Source of the DNA: Acanthosepion lycidas | Lineage: Eukaryota; Mollusca; Cephalopoda; Sepiida; Sepiidae | DNA: 64,000 nt | Direction: 5' to 3' | Assembly: GCA_963932145.1 (NCBI GenBank) | Contig: OZ010581.1 | Location: 83,152,802-83,216,801 of the forward strand | Shown here: positions 14,637 through 25,158 of the stretch, piece by piece | Layout of the letters: each line of letters opens with the position of its first letter | Numbering within the stretch: position 1 is the first letter of the stretch | The notes under the pieces: generated by a model | What the model saw: the letters and a program-made list of their open reading frames with translations, nothing else | What the model was told of the DNA's origin: nothing | Database searches by the model: none | Translations under genes and position numbers: made by a program

Positions 14637-17600
14637 CATGTTGCACAACAAAAAAACATCTACTTAATGACTCAAGTCATCATTATACAGTGAGAAGAAG
14701 GTTAAACATTTAACCAGTTAATAGTTAGCAACATGGTATTTGTAATAATACGCTCATTATATTAAATATATTAGAAAGGTTCCTAAAAGTATTAATATTC
14801 ATGGTTCATAAAAACAGATATTCTTAACATAATCAAAAAAATAAGGAAAGGTTTTTTCAAGCACCGAAATGTTTATTACATGTTCCATAGGCAGATTCAT
14901 TTCAATCATAAAGCTTATACAGTTGGTGACATTTTGCAAGATTTTCAAAAAAAATGAAAACTGCATTTTCTTTTTTCTTAAGTGATGATAGATGCATTAA
15001 ACTTTACATTCTAATCATTGTCCGTGTTGCAACTAGAATAAAGTAACCAAATACATTTTAAATTTTTCTTTTATGCAAAATAAATGAAATTCAAAATAAA
15101 CCACAATTATTTCACATATGTATATATATGCATATATACAAACATGCCTATATGTATATATGTGTGTGTGCAAAGATCCCCTACACTTATATAGATTTGA
15201 ACTTAAATTATATTCATTCCAATCCCTTTATCAAACTCACAATATCTTTTGTGATCTTTTATATTATCTAATTACTTGGTTGCATATAAAGCCAACCAAT
15301 TTCATTTACTTCTATTTTTGTATGTGATTTCCTTCTTCATATAAAATCAATTGCAAAATAAATTTCTAAATTATTTTCTAATATGATATAATTTATACAT
15401 TTTCTATCATTTATAATAAATTATTACAATTATAAAATGTACATATAATTTTTATTTATAAATATTTGTTTGAATAAAATTACTGCCAATTTTTCTCTCT
15501 CTGTTTCAAAATTATTATCTCAATGATAATTCAAATCTTTTAATAAAAGATTAAAATATATCAATGATTATTTCTTTAGCTGTTAAGGAAAAGTGCAATT
15601 TCATAATCAGTTTTATTTAATGAGATACCTCTAATCATTTACTCTGTAGCTAAATAATTTTATAATATTTTGAAAAAAAGAAATAATTGGTTACTTATTA
15701 AATTTTTAAATGAAAAATCTTCAAATATTTTCTTTGAATGGTTTTATATTTAACCATCTGGTTCTTTTATGATTGTTTCAACAACATACTAATTTTAAAC
15801 TCTTAATCTTAATGTTATATCAAAATGTATTTACAATCTTCTTTTAAATATAGCCAGTCAAATCTTGAATAAATTTTGACTGATCAGTATAAAATTCTGA
15901 AAGTTTTAGACTGTTATAAAAAATGTGATTTCAACAAGTTTTTAATCATAAAGTAATCGGAGATAAAACTGAATTGTACAAATTATCTATTGCATGAGAT
16001 TAACCTGATTTCACATGATTTCTTAGAGAAAAAACTGGATCAGTATGTAGCATAGCTGAATTGGAAGCATCAAGTGAGTCATTTTTCTTTTGAGTATATA
16101 GTACATTTTTTATTTGGATATATGTTTTAAGAACATAGTACATCTATAACAAGTAGTATTTTTTGGGGGTCTAAAGTATATTACTTAAGTACAATGTATT
16201 TTTATAACATAGTTTTCAATGACAAAATCATAGATTTGCTTTAATTCCATTAATTAAATATCTTAATTTTGCATTGAAAATTAATTTGGTAATTATCAAA
16301 TTCCTAATATACTTTTACTACTGCAGAAAGAAAATAAAACAAAAGGAAAACCCCATCATATTTTGCGCATTTTTAAGAGTCTAGAATCTGATGTTAATTA
16401 CCTTTAATAATTTTAAGAATTAAAACCAGTGGCCAATAAACTGTTTATCAAGAATTTAATTTTGATTATTTACTATATGAACATGTAAGGGTGTATTGGT
16501 TGAAAGATTTATTTTTGGAACATTGTGGTTACCAATTGTAAAGGTGTCCGTTTGTAGATAGACCAATACTATTTATATAATTATACTTTCAACATACGGG
16601 ATTCAAATAAACAACAAAAACTCCAAGCTGTGAATCAACAAGTATATATTGAAATAACATACAAGAACAATCATGCAATAAAATTGTATTCAATGTATGG
16701 ATTAAGGGAAAGAAGTTGTTCCCCTTTAATTATATTTTGATTTGTAATTGATTGTTCGAAGCAAGTTGTTTTTAAGAGAAAAATGTTCAGGAATCAATAT
16801 TAGAACAATGTCTGTTTGTTAGAATAGATAACACAAGAATACAATTGATCAAAAATGTGTTGTGTTATAGAATGGTTCGAAATCAACAGAGTCTTGGTTG
16901 ATTGAGCTTGGCTAAGTCACAGAGAGAAATGTAAGTTTATTACGAAATTCTGTGTCTGTGTGTGCATTTGAATTGTTATGTCATATGAGCAAGATCATAG
17001 ACTTGTGCGGACAGGTGAATTTTACTGGATCTTACTGACGACTTGTGAAAAAGTCGCCTCTTTTATGGAAAAAGGGTAGGCACCCACAGCAACACGGGAA
17101 AACTTAGTCTTGCACTAAAATATGTGATTGGTTAAAAATTAACTAATCACTACATTCATACTAACAGAACAAGAAAGCAAACTCAAAACCGAAGGATTCA
17201 AAGAAACGACTGCAATGGCTAAATTGTCCTATATAAAAGTAGTAGTGATTTAGCCAATCGCAGGCGAATAAAATGTGGGTGTGGAAAAACATAGCAATCG
17301 CTACAAACTGAATGTAAATTGATAATTAAGCATGTAGATTTAAAATACTCCTGTTTATACAAATGTCCCTTTTGCCCTGTTTAATAATCACACTTTATAC
17401 ACTGTTTAAAAAATAAAAAGAAGAAAAGAAACAAATCCTCAGATTTTTATATAGCAGGAAACAGAATAATAATTTTATTGATTCATTAACATTTTAGTAA
17501 CCCTTCAGTTGATTGCTCATATATTTACAAACTAGGTGTGCTGAAAAGTTCTTGGCCTAACTAAGAAGTGATTCCATAACAAATTCTGGTATTTAATCAT

Positions 17601-20600
17601 TTAATCAGATTTTCTGAAGTTGGTCAGACTGAGAATTTTTCAGAACTTCCTCATATGCATGAATATCTTTATTAAAATGCAACTACTTGTACCACTTATA
17701 ATTATTAAAATCTTTTGCAATAATAAAAAAGAAAACCATAAACAACTCAGTTTCTTTTTGCATTATTTCTTATTTGCCAAATTTTTTTTCATCAGTCATA
17801 TTTTGATTTGCCATTTAATTTCAAATATAATAACCTGAAAACAAGATTTGAATGAATATTTTATTTTGAAATGATGTTGCTGTGTGAGTGTGTGAACACA
17901 CACACACACACACACAGATATATAGTCATAAAAAAGGATAAAGGAGAGAAAGGAGTGGTGTAATGATGAGATTATATTTTCATAGTCATTAATTTTCACA
18001 AAAGATAATGTTTTTCTTTATACATTACAGATTTGCTTTCATAAAAAAAAATGACAACTCACCATTGGCCATTACTGTTACACCATGTGCATCTCACATC
18101 ACCTGGAAGGTTACATTTCGTGAAATTCACTCACAGTGTAAGTTATAGATTTTTTTTAAATTCCATTTTCTTTTTTATTTACCATCCTTAAATACTTTAA
18201 TGCTTTATATTTTAGTCTAAATTTCCAATACATATATTTTTACTTCTAAACCATTGACTCTTCATCTTTGCTGTTTTTATCAAAACTTTTTGTTTATTAT
18301 TATCAGAAAGTTACTAAATGTGACAGACAGCTGAGGAAGCCCACCAAATACAGCAGCTGAACCATTCTGATAAAGACAACACAAATGAGGAAATTGCTTC
18401 AAAACTATCAATGTATAATGTTTTCTTGAGTTTCCAATTTTAGCATATAAACAGTTTCAAAAGAAATTAATCAGCATAAGCAAAAGTATATTAAATTAAT
18501 TTGCATATTCTGTTACTATTTTTTATTTTTTTTTTAATTGATATCACCCCAAGCAAGGCAGTACAGCCACTAACATGCAAGGGGTTACAGGGTGTGGAAG
18601 AATTAGGAATGGAAACATTAGTAATGAGTAGAAAGAGAAAAGAGTAATCAGGTGAACAGTAGATAGTGATTGACATTGCATTTAAACTTTTGCAGATTAA
18701 AGTTGGCTGGAAAGTATGGGGCCAGAAGAGAGTCCCACAGACAATGGTTGTGAGAAAAGAAACTGTCAGCACAGAAGTTATGGCTACATCTAGCTAACTC
18801 AACTGTGAATTGATGAAATCTTGCCACCAGTCTAGTATTGTGCTTAAATTCATAGAGTCTAGAAATACATTGAGACAATTTAAAAAAACCTTTTTAAAGA
18901 TATAGAAACATTTGATATCTAAAAATATTAGATGAGTGTATATTGCAATATTAGTAGATACTATTTAATATATAATAGTAGATAATTATCTGAAATTACA
19001 ATATTGAAAAATAAAGTATTATTTTTTTAAAATGTCTCTTCTAACTCTTGTCTTTGTTTTTTTCAGTTAGATCATGAAATGTTCATCAGTGATAACCAAT
19101 TATGAGATGCAACAAAAGATTTATAGAATCTGCATGTAGTGGAGCATAAAATAAACAACAAATTCTAATAGCATTATCATAAGTGAATCAAAATTACTAA
19201 CTTAACCAAGAAATATAGTCAGAATATATCAACATTTTTTTTGGCAAAACCATGTTGCTTAGTATAAAATGCATGGATGTTTCCAAGAACTTATCTCTTC
19301 CATTAAACATGATTGGTCTGTTTTTTGACATGTCAACCCTTGTTAGGTTATTTAATGTTGAATTTTGTATGGGGCACCTAGTGAGGATTGAACTGAGAAC
19401 TAATAATTCGCTACTTGCAATTACCTAATGCTGTTACATTATTCCATAAACAGTGCAAAAACAATATATCAGCCTTGAAAGTAATTAATCAGTGAATGTT
19501 TCTTTTATAATCTTTTTTAAGTTATATCTTCATTGTTTAAAGATAATGTTTGTTGTCTCTTTTAGAGAATCTTATGTTTTTAAAATTTATTTTCAAAATT
19601 ACTTTTGAAACTGCCCCATGAATTTTGTCAATATAGAATAATGATATATGTTTGCAAATGTTTCTAGCAATTTTTATTCAAAAAATTATTTTCTACTATG
19701 TATTCAGTTTCTCTTTTCAAAAATGAGGGTGCTGAGAACTTTTACATACACCTGATAAATTAACAGTATGAATTAGTATTGAAATTCAAAAGATAAAGCA
19801 ATTCTTTTATTCAAAACTGTTGCAGTTTAAATTATGTACACATGACTCTAAATTAAAGAGTGGTTTATTATCTTAGTAAAATTCACAGTTGCAAATCTAA
19901 CACATTAATTCATACAAATGAAAATTTCCTGTCAGAATTTTTGAGACAATGTATTTATTATGCAATGATTCTTTCAGTTACATTTTCATTTTCTTTTTTC
20001 ATCCATTATACTGACAAAGACCTGAGGGAACAGTGGTTGAAATGTTTGGATAAAAACTACAAAGATGAGGATACAAGTCTAAAATATTTACTGTATCAAT
20101 GAAAACTTAGAAAATGATAATAATTTTATATTAATATCACTATTCATTTTGAATATGCAACAAATTATAGGAATAGAATAAGGATTCAATTAAGAAATAT
20201 TAAACTCCTGGATAGTTCATTGGTAAAATTGAACTTTTCAGTCATAAAATAAGATTTCTTTCTAATCTTTTCATTTAACTTGATTTAGTTTGGAACCAGA
20301 TTAAACTCAGCTTAATAAATATCCAAAGATTGAATTATCTTTAGAAAAATAGATTTAAAGTTTGATTTAATTTAGTTAATACTTTTTTCAAATTAATAAA
20401 ATAATGATGAAATATATTGATGATAAAATTGGTAAATTTAGAAATCCTATTAACAGTATAACAAATTTGTTGATCAACTAAATGACTGATTACTTCATAT
20501 ACGGGCATTTATATGTTTTCACTGTTTAATTAAAATGTGTAGCCCAAACAAAATATTAAGATATATAAATAAAATCTCTGTTGACTGTTTTAAACAAAGT

Positions 20601-23205
20601 AGTGTCATGTGATTTAATGGATATTAGCTTGGAATGAGATAGTTGGAGTGCAAAGTTCAATTTTCCAGTGAAGTTCATTACATTCAGTTACATGGGAAAA
20701 GATATGAGGAAATAACAGGATAGACAAGATCCTATAGCCTTGGTTGGGAGCCAGTCTACTGCAGAAAAAATAGCAAACTACAGCAGGAAAAATCTTCTGG
20801 CATGAATTGAAAGAGACATGATCACCCAAGCATGTATCATATATAGCACTTAATTGACTGAGTGTCATTATTGCAAAAATTATTCATCTTACATCCTCAT
20901 CATTACTGTTTATTCATTTGTCTTTCTCTGGTGTGTCCCATCCAAATAATCCTTGAATGTTATCGTGTGTGTGCCTGTATGTGTGTAAATATATTTTTTA
21001 TCTCACCCACTCTTCATTAAGAATTGAAATTCAGATTGTAAAAGCAAAGACAGAGTATAAATATTAAAAAAAGCTAACATATACACCAATCCTAGTGTAT
21101 TATGCAGTAAAATCTTTAAACACTTTTATTATTAATTTCAATTATCAAAGCTCTTTATAGTCTTATACATTCCTCACATTGAACATTCCTCACATTGATT
21201 TCCATAAGTTATTAATCTTTTTACTTCCACCAGATTTGTTGATAAATTCATGCATGAAATCATCTTTACCATGCATTGTTCAAGTGTTTGTTCCAGCTGG
21301 TGAACTGACCAAAGTGAACTCTCCAAAGAAATAACTACTCTCAAATCTAAATAACATAAATATTTACTTGTAAATAAACAAACTTGAATGATAACAAAAA
21401 TAAATTAGCAATAGCTCTCCTATATATAAAGATTAAAATAGAGTAATGTTCAGTTGTAATACTACATTTGAAAAACATTTAAAGTAAATATAACTTTGAA
21501 CTGTATACACTTCACATGCCATTGTAGAAATGGAATATGAGAAACGAACTGTTTTATAAAGATTGTATTTGAAGCTATGAATTCAGGTATTACAGACCCT
21601 TTATAAAGAGAAAAGGAAGCCTCTTTGGAATTAAGTCAAAATAAAAGGAAACCAAACTTGTAAAAAAAAAAAAAACAGAAAGTAAAAGCATCTTGATTTT
21701 TTTAAAAACTATTTAAATTTAAGATTCTTTACTTTCTAATAAAATAACAAAAGGGAATATATTTCCAGTGTTGATGTTTTTATTTCTTGACTTAAAGGCA
21801 TTAAATATAAAAAAAAAACTTTGATTTTATTAACAACTAAGAATCACTTTTAATTTTTCTCTTGAAAATTAAAAAAAGTTTTCAAGTTTCTGTACAAATT
21901 AATGAATTTTAACTTATTTACATAAAATATAAGTTAGAAGTGTGTGTGTAAATCAGTTTTTCATGTAAAACATTACATCAAACAAAATATCATAAATTAT
22001 TTATTTATAAAAATGTATTAAATAAATAATATTTAAACTAACAAATTTCAATTGGAAAAATGAATTTTTTTCCAATCTCAAATTATTGTTTCTTATAGAT
22101 GATTATGGTCAACCATAACCAAACTGATACAGAATGATTCAGAGGTAATTAAGCAAAATTTATGAAATATTAGGATAATTGGAAAGTAATTATGTTTTTT
22201 CAGAAAGGATATAAAAACAAATGCAAATTAAATTTCTTAAGTATTATTTATCAAAAATATAATCACTTTCATTTTTAACTGCTACAACACATTAGGAAGG
22301 CAAAATTTTGATTCTATATTTAAAGAAATCTTAGTTCCCCCCCCAAAAGTCTGAAACATTGTTTTCAATTTCTTTGTTTCTGAATATCCTGCAACATATG
22401 AAATGTTCTAGTGACTGAAAGAAATGAAACTTTGTAAATGCTAAATCTAGTGAGTGTGGAAGAATCCCCCATTAAAGTACTCTTATTTTTTCTTAGGTTT
22501 ATTTTGCAGAGTATGCCATTGCATTGTTATAATATAGAATAACACCTTTTGTTTTCCAATCAGAACATTTTCAGCATATTGCTTCTTTTATTTGCTCAAG
22601 ATGCTCACAATAAATGTTTGTAGTGTTGTTTTGTTCATATTCCATTCTCAGAATGGACAACATAACACCTTTCATATTCCACCAGACACAAAGTAAGAAC
22701 TTCTGTGAATGGAATCCTGGTTTTAGTGTTGGCACTGATTTCTCATTTGCCTTTTTCATTTTTCTGCTGACATGCAAAACCCATTTTTCATTACTTATAA
22801 CAATGTGATGCAAAAATAAAAAGTTGTCATTTCTGGTAAAAAAAAATCTACTGCAGGATGTTGGCACCAGTGAAAACTCATCAGGAACCCAAATACTCCG
22901 TTTGAAAGTTTTCCTAATTAAACTTTGTAATGTTCTATAAACAATACACTCACAAATAAAAAGGATGATAAACTAATTCTAGGTGAAGTTTTGTACAATT
23001 CAACCATGGTTCTGCCATGACTGGTTGACACATAATCTATAGCAGTAAAAAATATAGTTATTTTTGAAACACCCTGCTAGATACAATATATTAAATCTAA
23101 ATCAGTTATCATCTAATGACCAGTTATGTAAGATGTAATCAATTTTCTGTGAAATAGAATAAGTTTTGTTTATGCTGTAAAGTTGGTTTGGGAAAACAAT
23201 TTAAA

Positions 23206-23260
<55 letters not shown>

Positions 23261-25158
23261 AGAACAATTTTAGAGGAAAGAAGTATGACAAAGTGGAAAA
23301 CGTTTTTGTGTAATGTATTTCATCCTTTACGATTTCATCAAACTAATTTTATTTTTCATTGATGTAACTACATGTGCCCATTAAGTAAAGAAAGATGCTG
23401 AGAATTTTAAATTAAATTATTTTTTTTTAATTAAATATATGTTTTGAGTATATAATCTAGCTGATTTCATTTAGATATTAGATAAAAAAAAATAAATTTC
23501 AAACGTAAAATTCTCAGCATCATTCATGTGCATGTGTAGTTGCATCAACATAAACATAAATTTATACTGACAAAGTCCTGAAGGAAAAAAATCATTACAC
23601 AAAACTTTTTTCCACTTTGTCATACTTCTTTCCTCTAAAGTTGGTTTAAAAATCTAATGATTACATTTCCCATTTCAAATAAATCAATTAATACTGCCTT
23701 CATTTTCAAATCATTATTGCTTAAATTATTAATCTTTTCATTTGTTGAGTATTTTTGTTTCATCTTTATAATTCTACTAATTAATTAAATAACTGCTAAC
23801 ACACATCTTAATTCATTTCAGTGGACTCTGTCACAGGAAACACACCCTCAGCACCTTTAATTCATCTTCAAAATTTTACAAGTGAAGCAGCAAACACATA
23901 CAAAGATGATCACAGCCAAAAAGGATTATATTTAATTGAATTGGAACCTGTTACAAGAGAAACATACGCTAGGATTTATGTAACTACAACCCCTGAAATT
24001 GATAAAGTGTTTCCAGAGCTACCATCAGACAACAGAGTAGATGTTACTCAGAAAACAAATAAAGAAATTAACATTATGTGGAAACCAAGCTCAACAACTC
24101 TTGACCACACTGAATACTGTATAGTATTCAGTCGAAAACAACAATTCTACAGCTACTGTGGTGTATTGGCTCATTTTTATGGTGATGTAAAACCCACTCT
24201 GCCACCACACACAGGTTTTGGTTTCAAAGGTGAAAAAGAAAAAAAAAAACTTTTACGGAAATCAGCAAAGCCAATTCGTGCTGCTTCCAAAGGACAAATA
24301 TTTTATGAATGTGTTGGAAGCAAACATTCATACACATTCAAAAAAGCAAAAGCTGGCCGAAAATATTTCATAAATGTCTTTGCAATCAATAAGGCAACCA
24401 ACATGTCTGTTAGTTATGCTGGTTCTCAAGTAAGGCTAAAACGTGGTAAAAGAAAACGACTTGAGTTAAAAGAAGGACGAATGAAAACTTTAATTTTTAA
24501 AAGGAAAAGAACTCAAAAGGTTCAGTTTAGACTTGTTCAAGATGTGAAAGTTTTAAATCTGCATATGCAAGCCTGTGGAGGTACAATGAAAATACGTATC
24601 TCAAAGAATAAAAAAAAGATAAAAATTGCCAGGACCAATGTAAAATTATTAAAAATACTTACTTTACAAGACATGAAAAGTGGAGAGTATCTGATAAGTA
24701 TTTCTGGAGATAAAAGAAGAAATGGAATTGATCAGTCAATGACATTATTGTTCAATGATAATTCATCCCAAACTGATGTACCAAAACTACCAGAAAACAT
24801 GCAAATAACAGTGTCAGAAAAGTTAATCCGGTGTGATCAAGTGACTCTTGCTTGGACCTCCATCAAAGACAAACAACGTTATTGCATATATAAGAATGAA
24901 GTTCAAGGTGCTCAAGTCAAAAATATTACAAATTGGAATGCCAAACCACAATGTACAGCACTCAACACAAGAAAGAAGTCACAGAAAGTTCTGTGTAAAA
25001 TAGCACAACACACAACTAAACATCAAGAAGAGTTAACAGAAACTATTGAGAAACTAACTCCAGGAACCAGTTATATATTTTCTGTGTATGTAGGTCCAAG
25101 AGAACAAGAAATGTTTACCTACCAGTCAGTAATTGTTACAACGAAATCAAGCTGTTAA
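3420..25158 (+). CDS. NDNF: NDNF-like secreted neurotrophic/signalling factor, 3 coding exons (gene span)
   Basis: Coding exons 3420-3634, 18031-18137 and 23822-25158 join in phase (phase 2, then phase 1) to a predicted 552-residue protein; the human orthologue is about 568 residues. Order of parts: a hydrophobic signal peptide within about residues 10-32, an N-terminal NDNF-specific segment containing the TVTPC and TWK motifs (about 40-110), a first FN3-like domain starting near [11 protein letters not shown] (about 170-310), a basic middle region, and a second FN3-like domain (about 427-552) ending in a terminal Cys. N-glycosylation sequons fall at about N125, N301, N421 and N475. The family is secreted and glycosylated; vertebrate NDNF acts in neuronal survival, migration and FGF-receptor modulation, and fly Nord in BMP/Hedgehog signalling. 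A Lys/Arg-rich insert (about residues 243-262) interrupts the first FN3-like domain. Introns are 14.4 and 5.7 kb and full of transposon remains. Assignment rests on recognising family motifs across all three exons. Confidence 0.94.
3735..5394. other. NDNF intron 1, AT-rich, nothing recognised
   Basis: Very AT-rich with no coding-like frame, repeat or RNA gene that I could identify. Confidence 0.5.
5395..6047 (+). mobile_element. LINE fragment (jockey/CR1-like), 3' end of RT ORF
   Basis: Conceptual translation in shifting frames gives [36 protein letters not shown] and later HHF-type residues. These match the C-terminal part of the LINE reverse transcriptase ORF seen repeatedly in this window. 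It ends with the shared 3' terminus GTGGTGAAATGATTA near 6030-6044. Many stops and frameshifts; inactive. Confidence 0.75.
6336..6364. repeat. (AAT)n microsatellite
   Basis: About nine tandem AAT units. Confidence 0.95.
6690..7565 (+). mobile_element. LINE fragment (jockey/CR1-like), C-terminal RT ORF
   Basis: The best-kept frame, 6695-7078, reads [20 protein letters not shown], then [19 protein letters not shown], then [13 protein letters not shown] and [11 protein letters not shown]. The rest ([38 protein letters not shown]) continues in other frames. Compared with sister copies it lacks a few codons (KSTIR) before [10 protein letters not shown]. No 5' half is present. Confidence 0.8.
7796..7834. 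repeat. (TA)n array at a LINE 3' end
   Basis: About 19 TA units, directly abutting the minus-strand LINE terminus TGAAATGATTA. Confidence 0.95.
7834..8350 (-). mobile_element. LINE fragment (jockey/CR1-like), antisense
   Basis: Reverse strand reads [40 protein letters not shown], then [20 protein letters not shown] and FFSPHFLL. Same 3' ORF region and terminus (AGGTGAAATGATTA) as the copies at 5.4 and 57 kb. It is bounded by TA arrays on both sides. Confidence 0.78.
8366..8412. repeat. (GT)n(TA)n microsatellite
   Basis: GT repeats run into TA repeats. Confidence 0.95.
8556..8602. repeat. (CA)n/(TA)n microsatellite
   Basis: Interrupted CACATA and TATA repeats, adjoining the foldback element to the right. 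Confidence 0.9.
8604..8960. repeat. Foldback element with long inverted arms
   Basis: The left arm 8604-8688 (ATATTTGGT, then CTATTTATTTTTATTTTAAT, TTCATGGATTAATTTCTTA) pairs with the right arm 8877-8960. Inner arms 8769-8791 and 8857-8875 (TTCAGGGGTGAATT and its complement) also pair. The right inner and outer arms touch, while about 80 bases separate them on the left, so the left arm carries an extra segment. No coding capacity. Confidence 0.7.
8980..10640. other. NDNF intron 1, AT-rich, nothing recognised
   Basis: A short CACATA repeat near 8980-9010; otherwise no coding-like frame or repeat that I can name. Confidence 0.45.
10640..11440. other. NDNF intron 1, unidentified sequence
   Basis: The block at about 10660-10780 is less AT-rich and reads as 61 open codons, but the translation matches nothing I know. 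Probably old repeat debris. Confidence 0.35.
11448..11537. repeat. Triple alternating inverted repeat next to a Penelope-like element
   Basis: A 24-base motif (GATTAATTT...GGTTTCTT) appears at 11448, inverted at 11484 and again forward at 11514. A further inverted-sense copy, AAGAAACAAATAGACAAATT, lies at about 14506 on the far side of the Penelope-like remnant. Confidence 0.65.
11537..11567. repeat. (TA)n microsatellite
   Basis: About 15 TA units between the inverted motif and the Penelope-like remnant. Confidence 0.95.
11590..13700 (+). mobile_element. Degenerate Penelope-like retroelement (RT plus GIY-YIG)
   Basis: Conserved blocks occur in order across several frames. 11644-12033 holds [21 protein letters not shown] and the FENDLL..I region. 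About 12036-12150 reads [19 protein letters not shown] and NPTRF. 12155-12436 holds [27 protein letters not shown] and RT motif [15 protein letters not shown] motif C appears as LYRDDGL near 12588-12608. A GIY-YIG endonuclease frame follows at 13194-13697. An RT followed by a C-terminal GIY-YIG nuclease is the known layout of Penelope-like elements. The RT is broken by stops and frameshifts, so it cannot be active as it stands. It lies in NDNF intron 1, on the same strand as the gene. Confidence 0.8.
13194..13697 (+). CDS. GIY-YIG endonuclease frame of the Penelope-like element
   Basis: An unbroken 167-residue frame. It has a Cys-rich stretch before the domain ([20 protein letters not shown]), then [19 protein letters not shown] (the IYIG motif and the following Arg/His of the GIY-YIG fold), then LSKYFWHLK and W-K-L motifs, then [20 protein letters not shown] and [17 protein letters not shown]. 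These match the C-terminal nuclease of Penelope-like elements. It is probably a relic of the polyprotein rather than a separate gene; the initiator Met at 13194 is only the first ATG. Confidence 0.6.
   Translation: MNKHIDQNQRNLDNIKIKRDEDKQKLCRNPHNCLLQNKCRMESLVYQCNISSIKNPENIKIYIGCTSHEFKKRFNQHQSSFRINKYQNQTSLSKYFWHLKKPNKTPTLKWKLIRKARICRSLNDPCPLCMHKKLYITKFIKNKNLLNQRNEIAILCRHCQKFSLNNI
13705..14460. other. 3' part or flank of the Penelope-like element, no coding
   Basis: AT-rich. Contains a run of C-rich short words (about 14020-14110) but no recognisable protein or repeat. Confidence 0.35.
14463..14506. repeat. (TA)n microsatellite
   Basis: About 21 TA units, directly followed by the motif AAGAAACAAATAGACAAATT. 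Confidence 0.95.
14540..14636. repeat. (CATA)n / (GTAT)n / (TA)n microsatellite
   Basis: CATA repeats, then GTAT repeats, then about 16 TA units. Confidence 0.93.
14640..16480. other. NDNF intron 1, AT-rich, nothing recognised
   Basis: No coding-like frame or named repeat. A short TATATG/TGTGTG stretch sits near 15115-15170. Confidence 0.45.
16490..17300. other. Unidentified less AT-rich block
   Basis: A sub-block with ends GTATTGGT and ACCAATAC spans about 16493-16569, and another inverted pair (GTGATTGGTTAA / TTAACTAATCAC) lies near 17125-17155, followed by TATAAAAG near 17230. The texture resembles an LTR or DNA-transposon terminus, but I see no protein and no partner repeat. Confidence 0.35.
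17534..17566 (+). repeat. Terminal motif of a mariner-type element (CTGAAAAGTTCTTGG family)
   Basis: GTGTGCTGAAAAGTTCTTGG matches the ends of the short element at 30689-30779 and the end at about 41420-41488. Only this end is recognised. Confidence 0.5.
17893..17927. repeat. (GTGT)/(CA)n microsatellite
   Basis: GTGTGAGTGTGTG followed by about 12 CA units. Confidence 0.9.
18031..18137 (+). CDS. NDNF: NDNF coding exon 2
   Basis: A 107-base exon between acceptor TTACAG (ends 18030) and donor GTAAGT (starts 18138). It completes the split Arg codon from exon 1, adds 35 residues and passes on one base. Its residues include [13 protein letters not shown] and [10 protein letters not shown], which align with the conserved TPL..TVTPCDAPLEWKL region of vertebrate NDNF. 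It is too short to stand out as a long reading frame and was found from the protein family match plus splice-phase agreement. Confidence 0.92.
18537..18885 (-). mobile_element. LINE fragment (jockey/CR1-like), antisense 3' end
   Basis: Reverse strand reads [40 protein letters not shown], then [19 protein letters not shown], followed by the 3' tail CTGCCTTGCTTGGGGTGATA. The same tail ends the copy at 60.5 kb. It lies 400 bases past NDNF exon 2, in intron 2. Confidence 0.8.
18890..22330. other. NDNF intron 2, mostly unrecognised
   Basis: AT-rich. The stretch 20614-20868 reads open on the minus strand, with a coding-like piece on plus (GKIFWHEL), but matches nothing I know. No RNA gene or further NDNF exon was seen. 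Confidence 0.4.
22330..22960 (-). mobile_element. Dead mariner transposase remnant
   Basis: Reverse strand shows [40 protein letters not shown], then [25 protein letters not shown], then [11 protein letters not shown] and [20 protein letters not shown]. This is the order of a mariner transposase catalytic domain. The acidic triad is gone: GDEKW reads SNEKW, HHDN reads YYNN, and the D of the DLA..D motif reads K. Stops occur in the last third. Certainly inactive. Confidence 0.85.
23178..23647. mobile_element. Foldback insertion with (TA)n and flanking 12-bp direct repeats
   Basis: Direct repeats TAAAGTTGGTTT at 23178-23189 and 23636-23647 flank a 446-base segment. It holds (TA)n at about 23213-23258, then arms of about 140 bases: 23271-23420 (TTTTAGAGGAAAGAAGTATG, ACAAAGTGGAAAA, GATGCTGAGAATTTT) and the inverted 23505-23640. 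The right arm ends 175 bases before the NDNF last-exon acceptor. Family unknown. Confidence 0.65.
23822..25158 (+). CDS. NDNF: NDNF terminal coding exon (FN3-like domains)
   Basis: Acceptor TTTCAG ends at 23821; the exon completes a phase-1 Leu codon and then encodes 444 residues to TAA at 25156-25158. Reading GTG at 23821 as a start would be wrong, because that G belongs to the splice acceptor. Family signatures in order: YVTTTPE and [25 protein letters not shown], an FN3-like end with [15 protein letters not shown], a basic linker (RLKRGKRKR), then [47 protein letters not shown] and a C-terminal Cys. Cysteine placement follows NDNF. Unlike the rest of the window it has no stops over 1.3 kb, so it is clearly under selection. 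Confidence 0.97.

Noticed and set aside
14382..14713. Short Tyr/Ile proteins across TA arrays (also at 8130-8480, 37032-37492 and 43882-44070)
   Set aside because: Translations of (TA)n microsatellites.
20614..20868. 84-residue minus-strand frame in NDNF intron 2
   Set aside because: No family resemblance, no splice agreement and isolated; kept only as unrecognised sequence.
23821..23823. GTG as the start of the 445-codon NDNF frame
   Set aside because: The G is the last base of the splice acceptor, and the phase agrees with exon 2.
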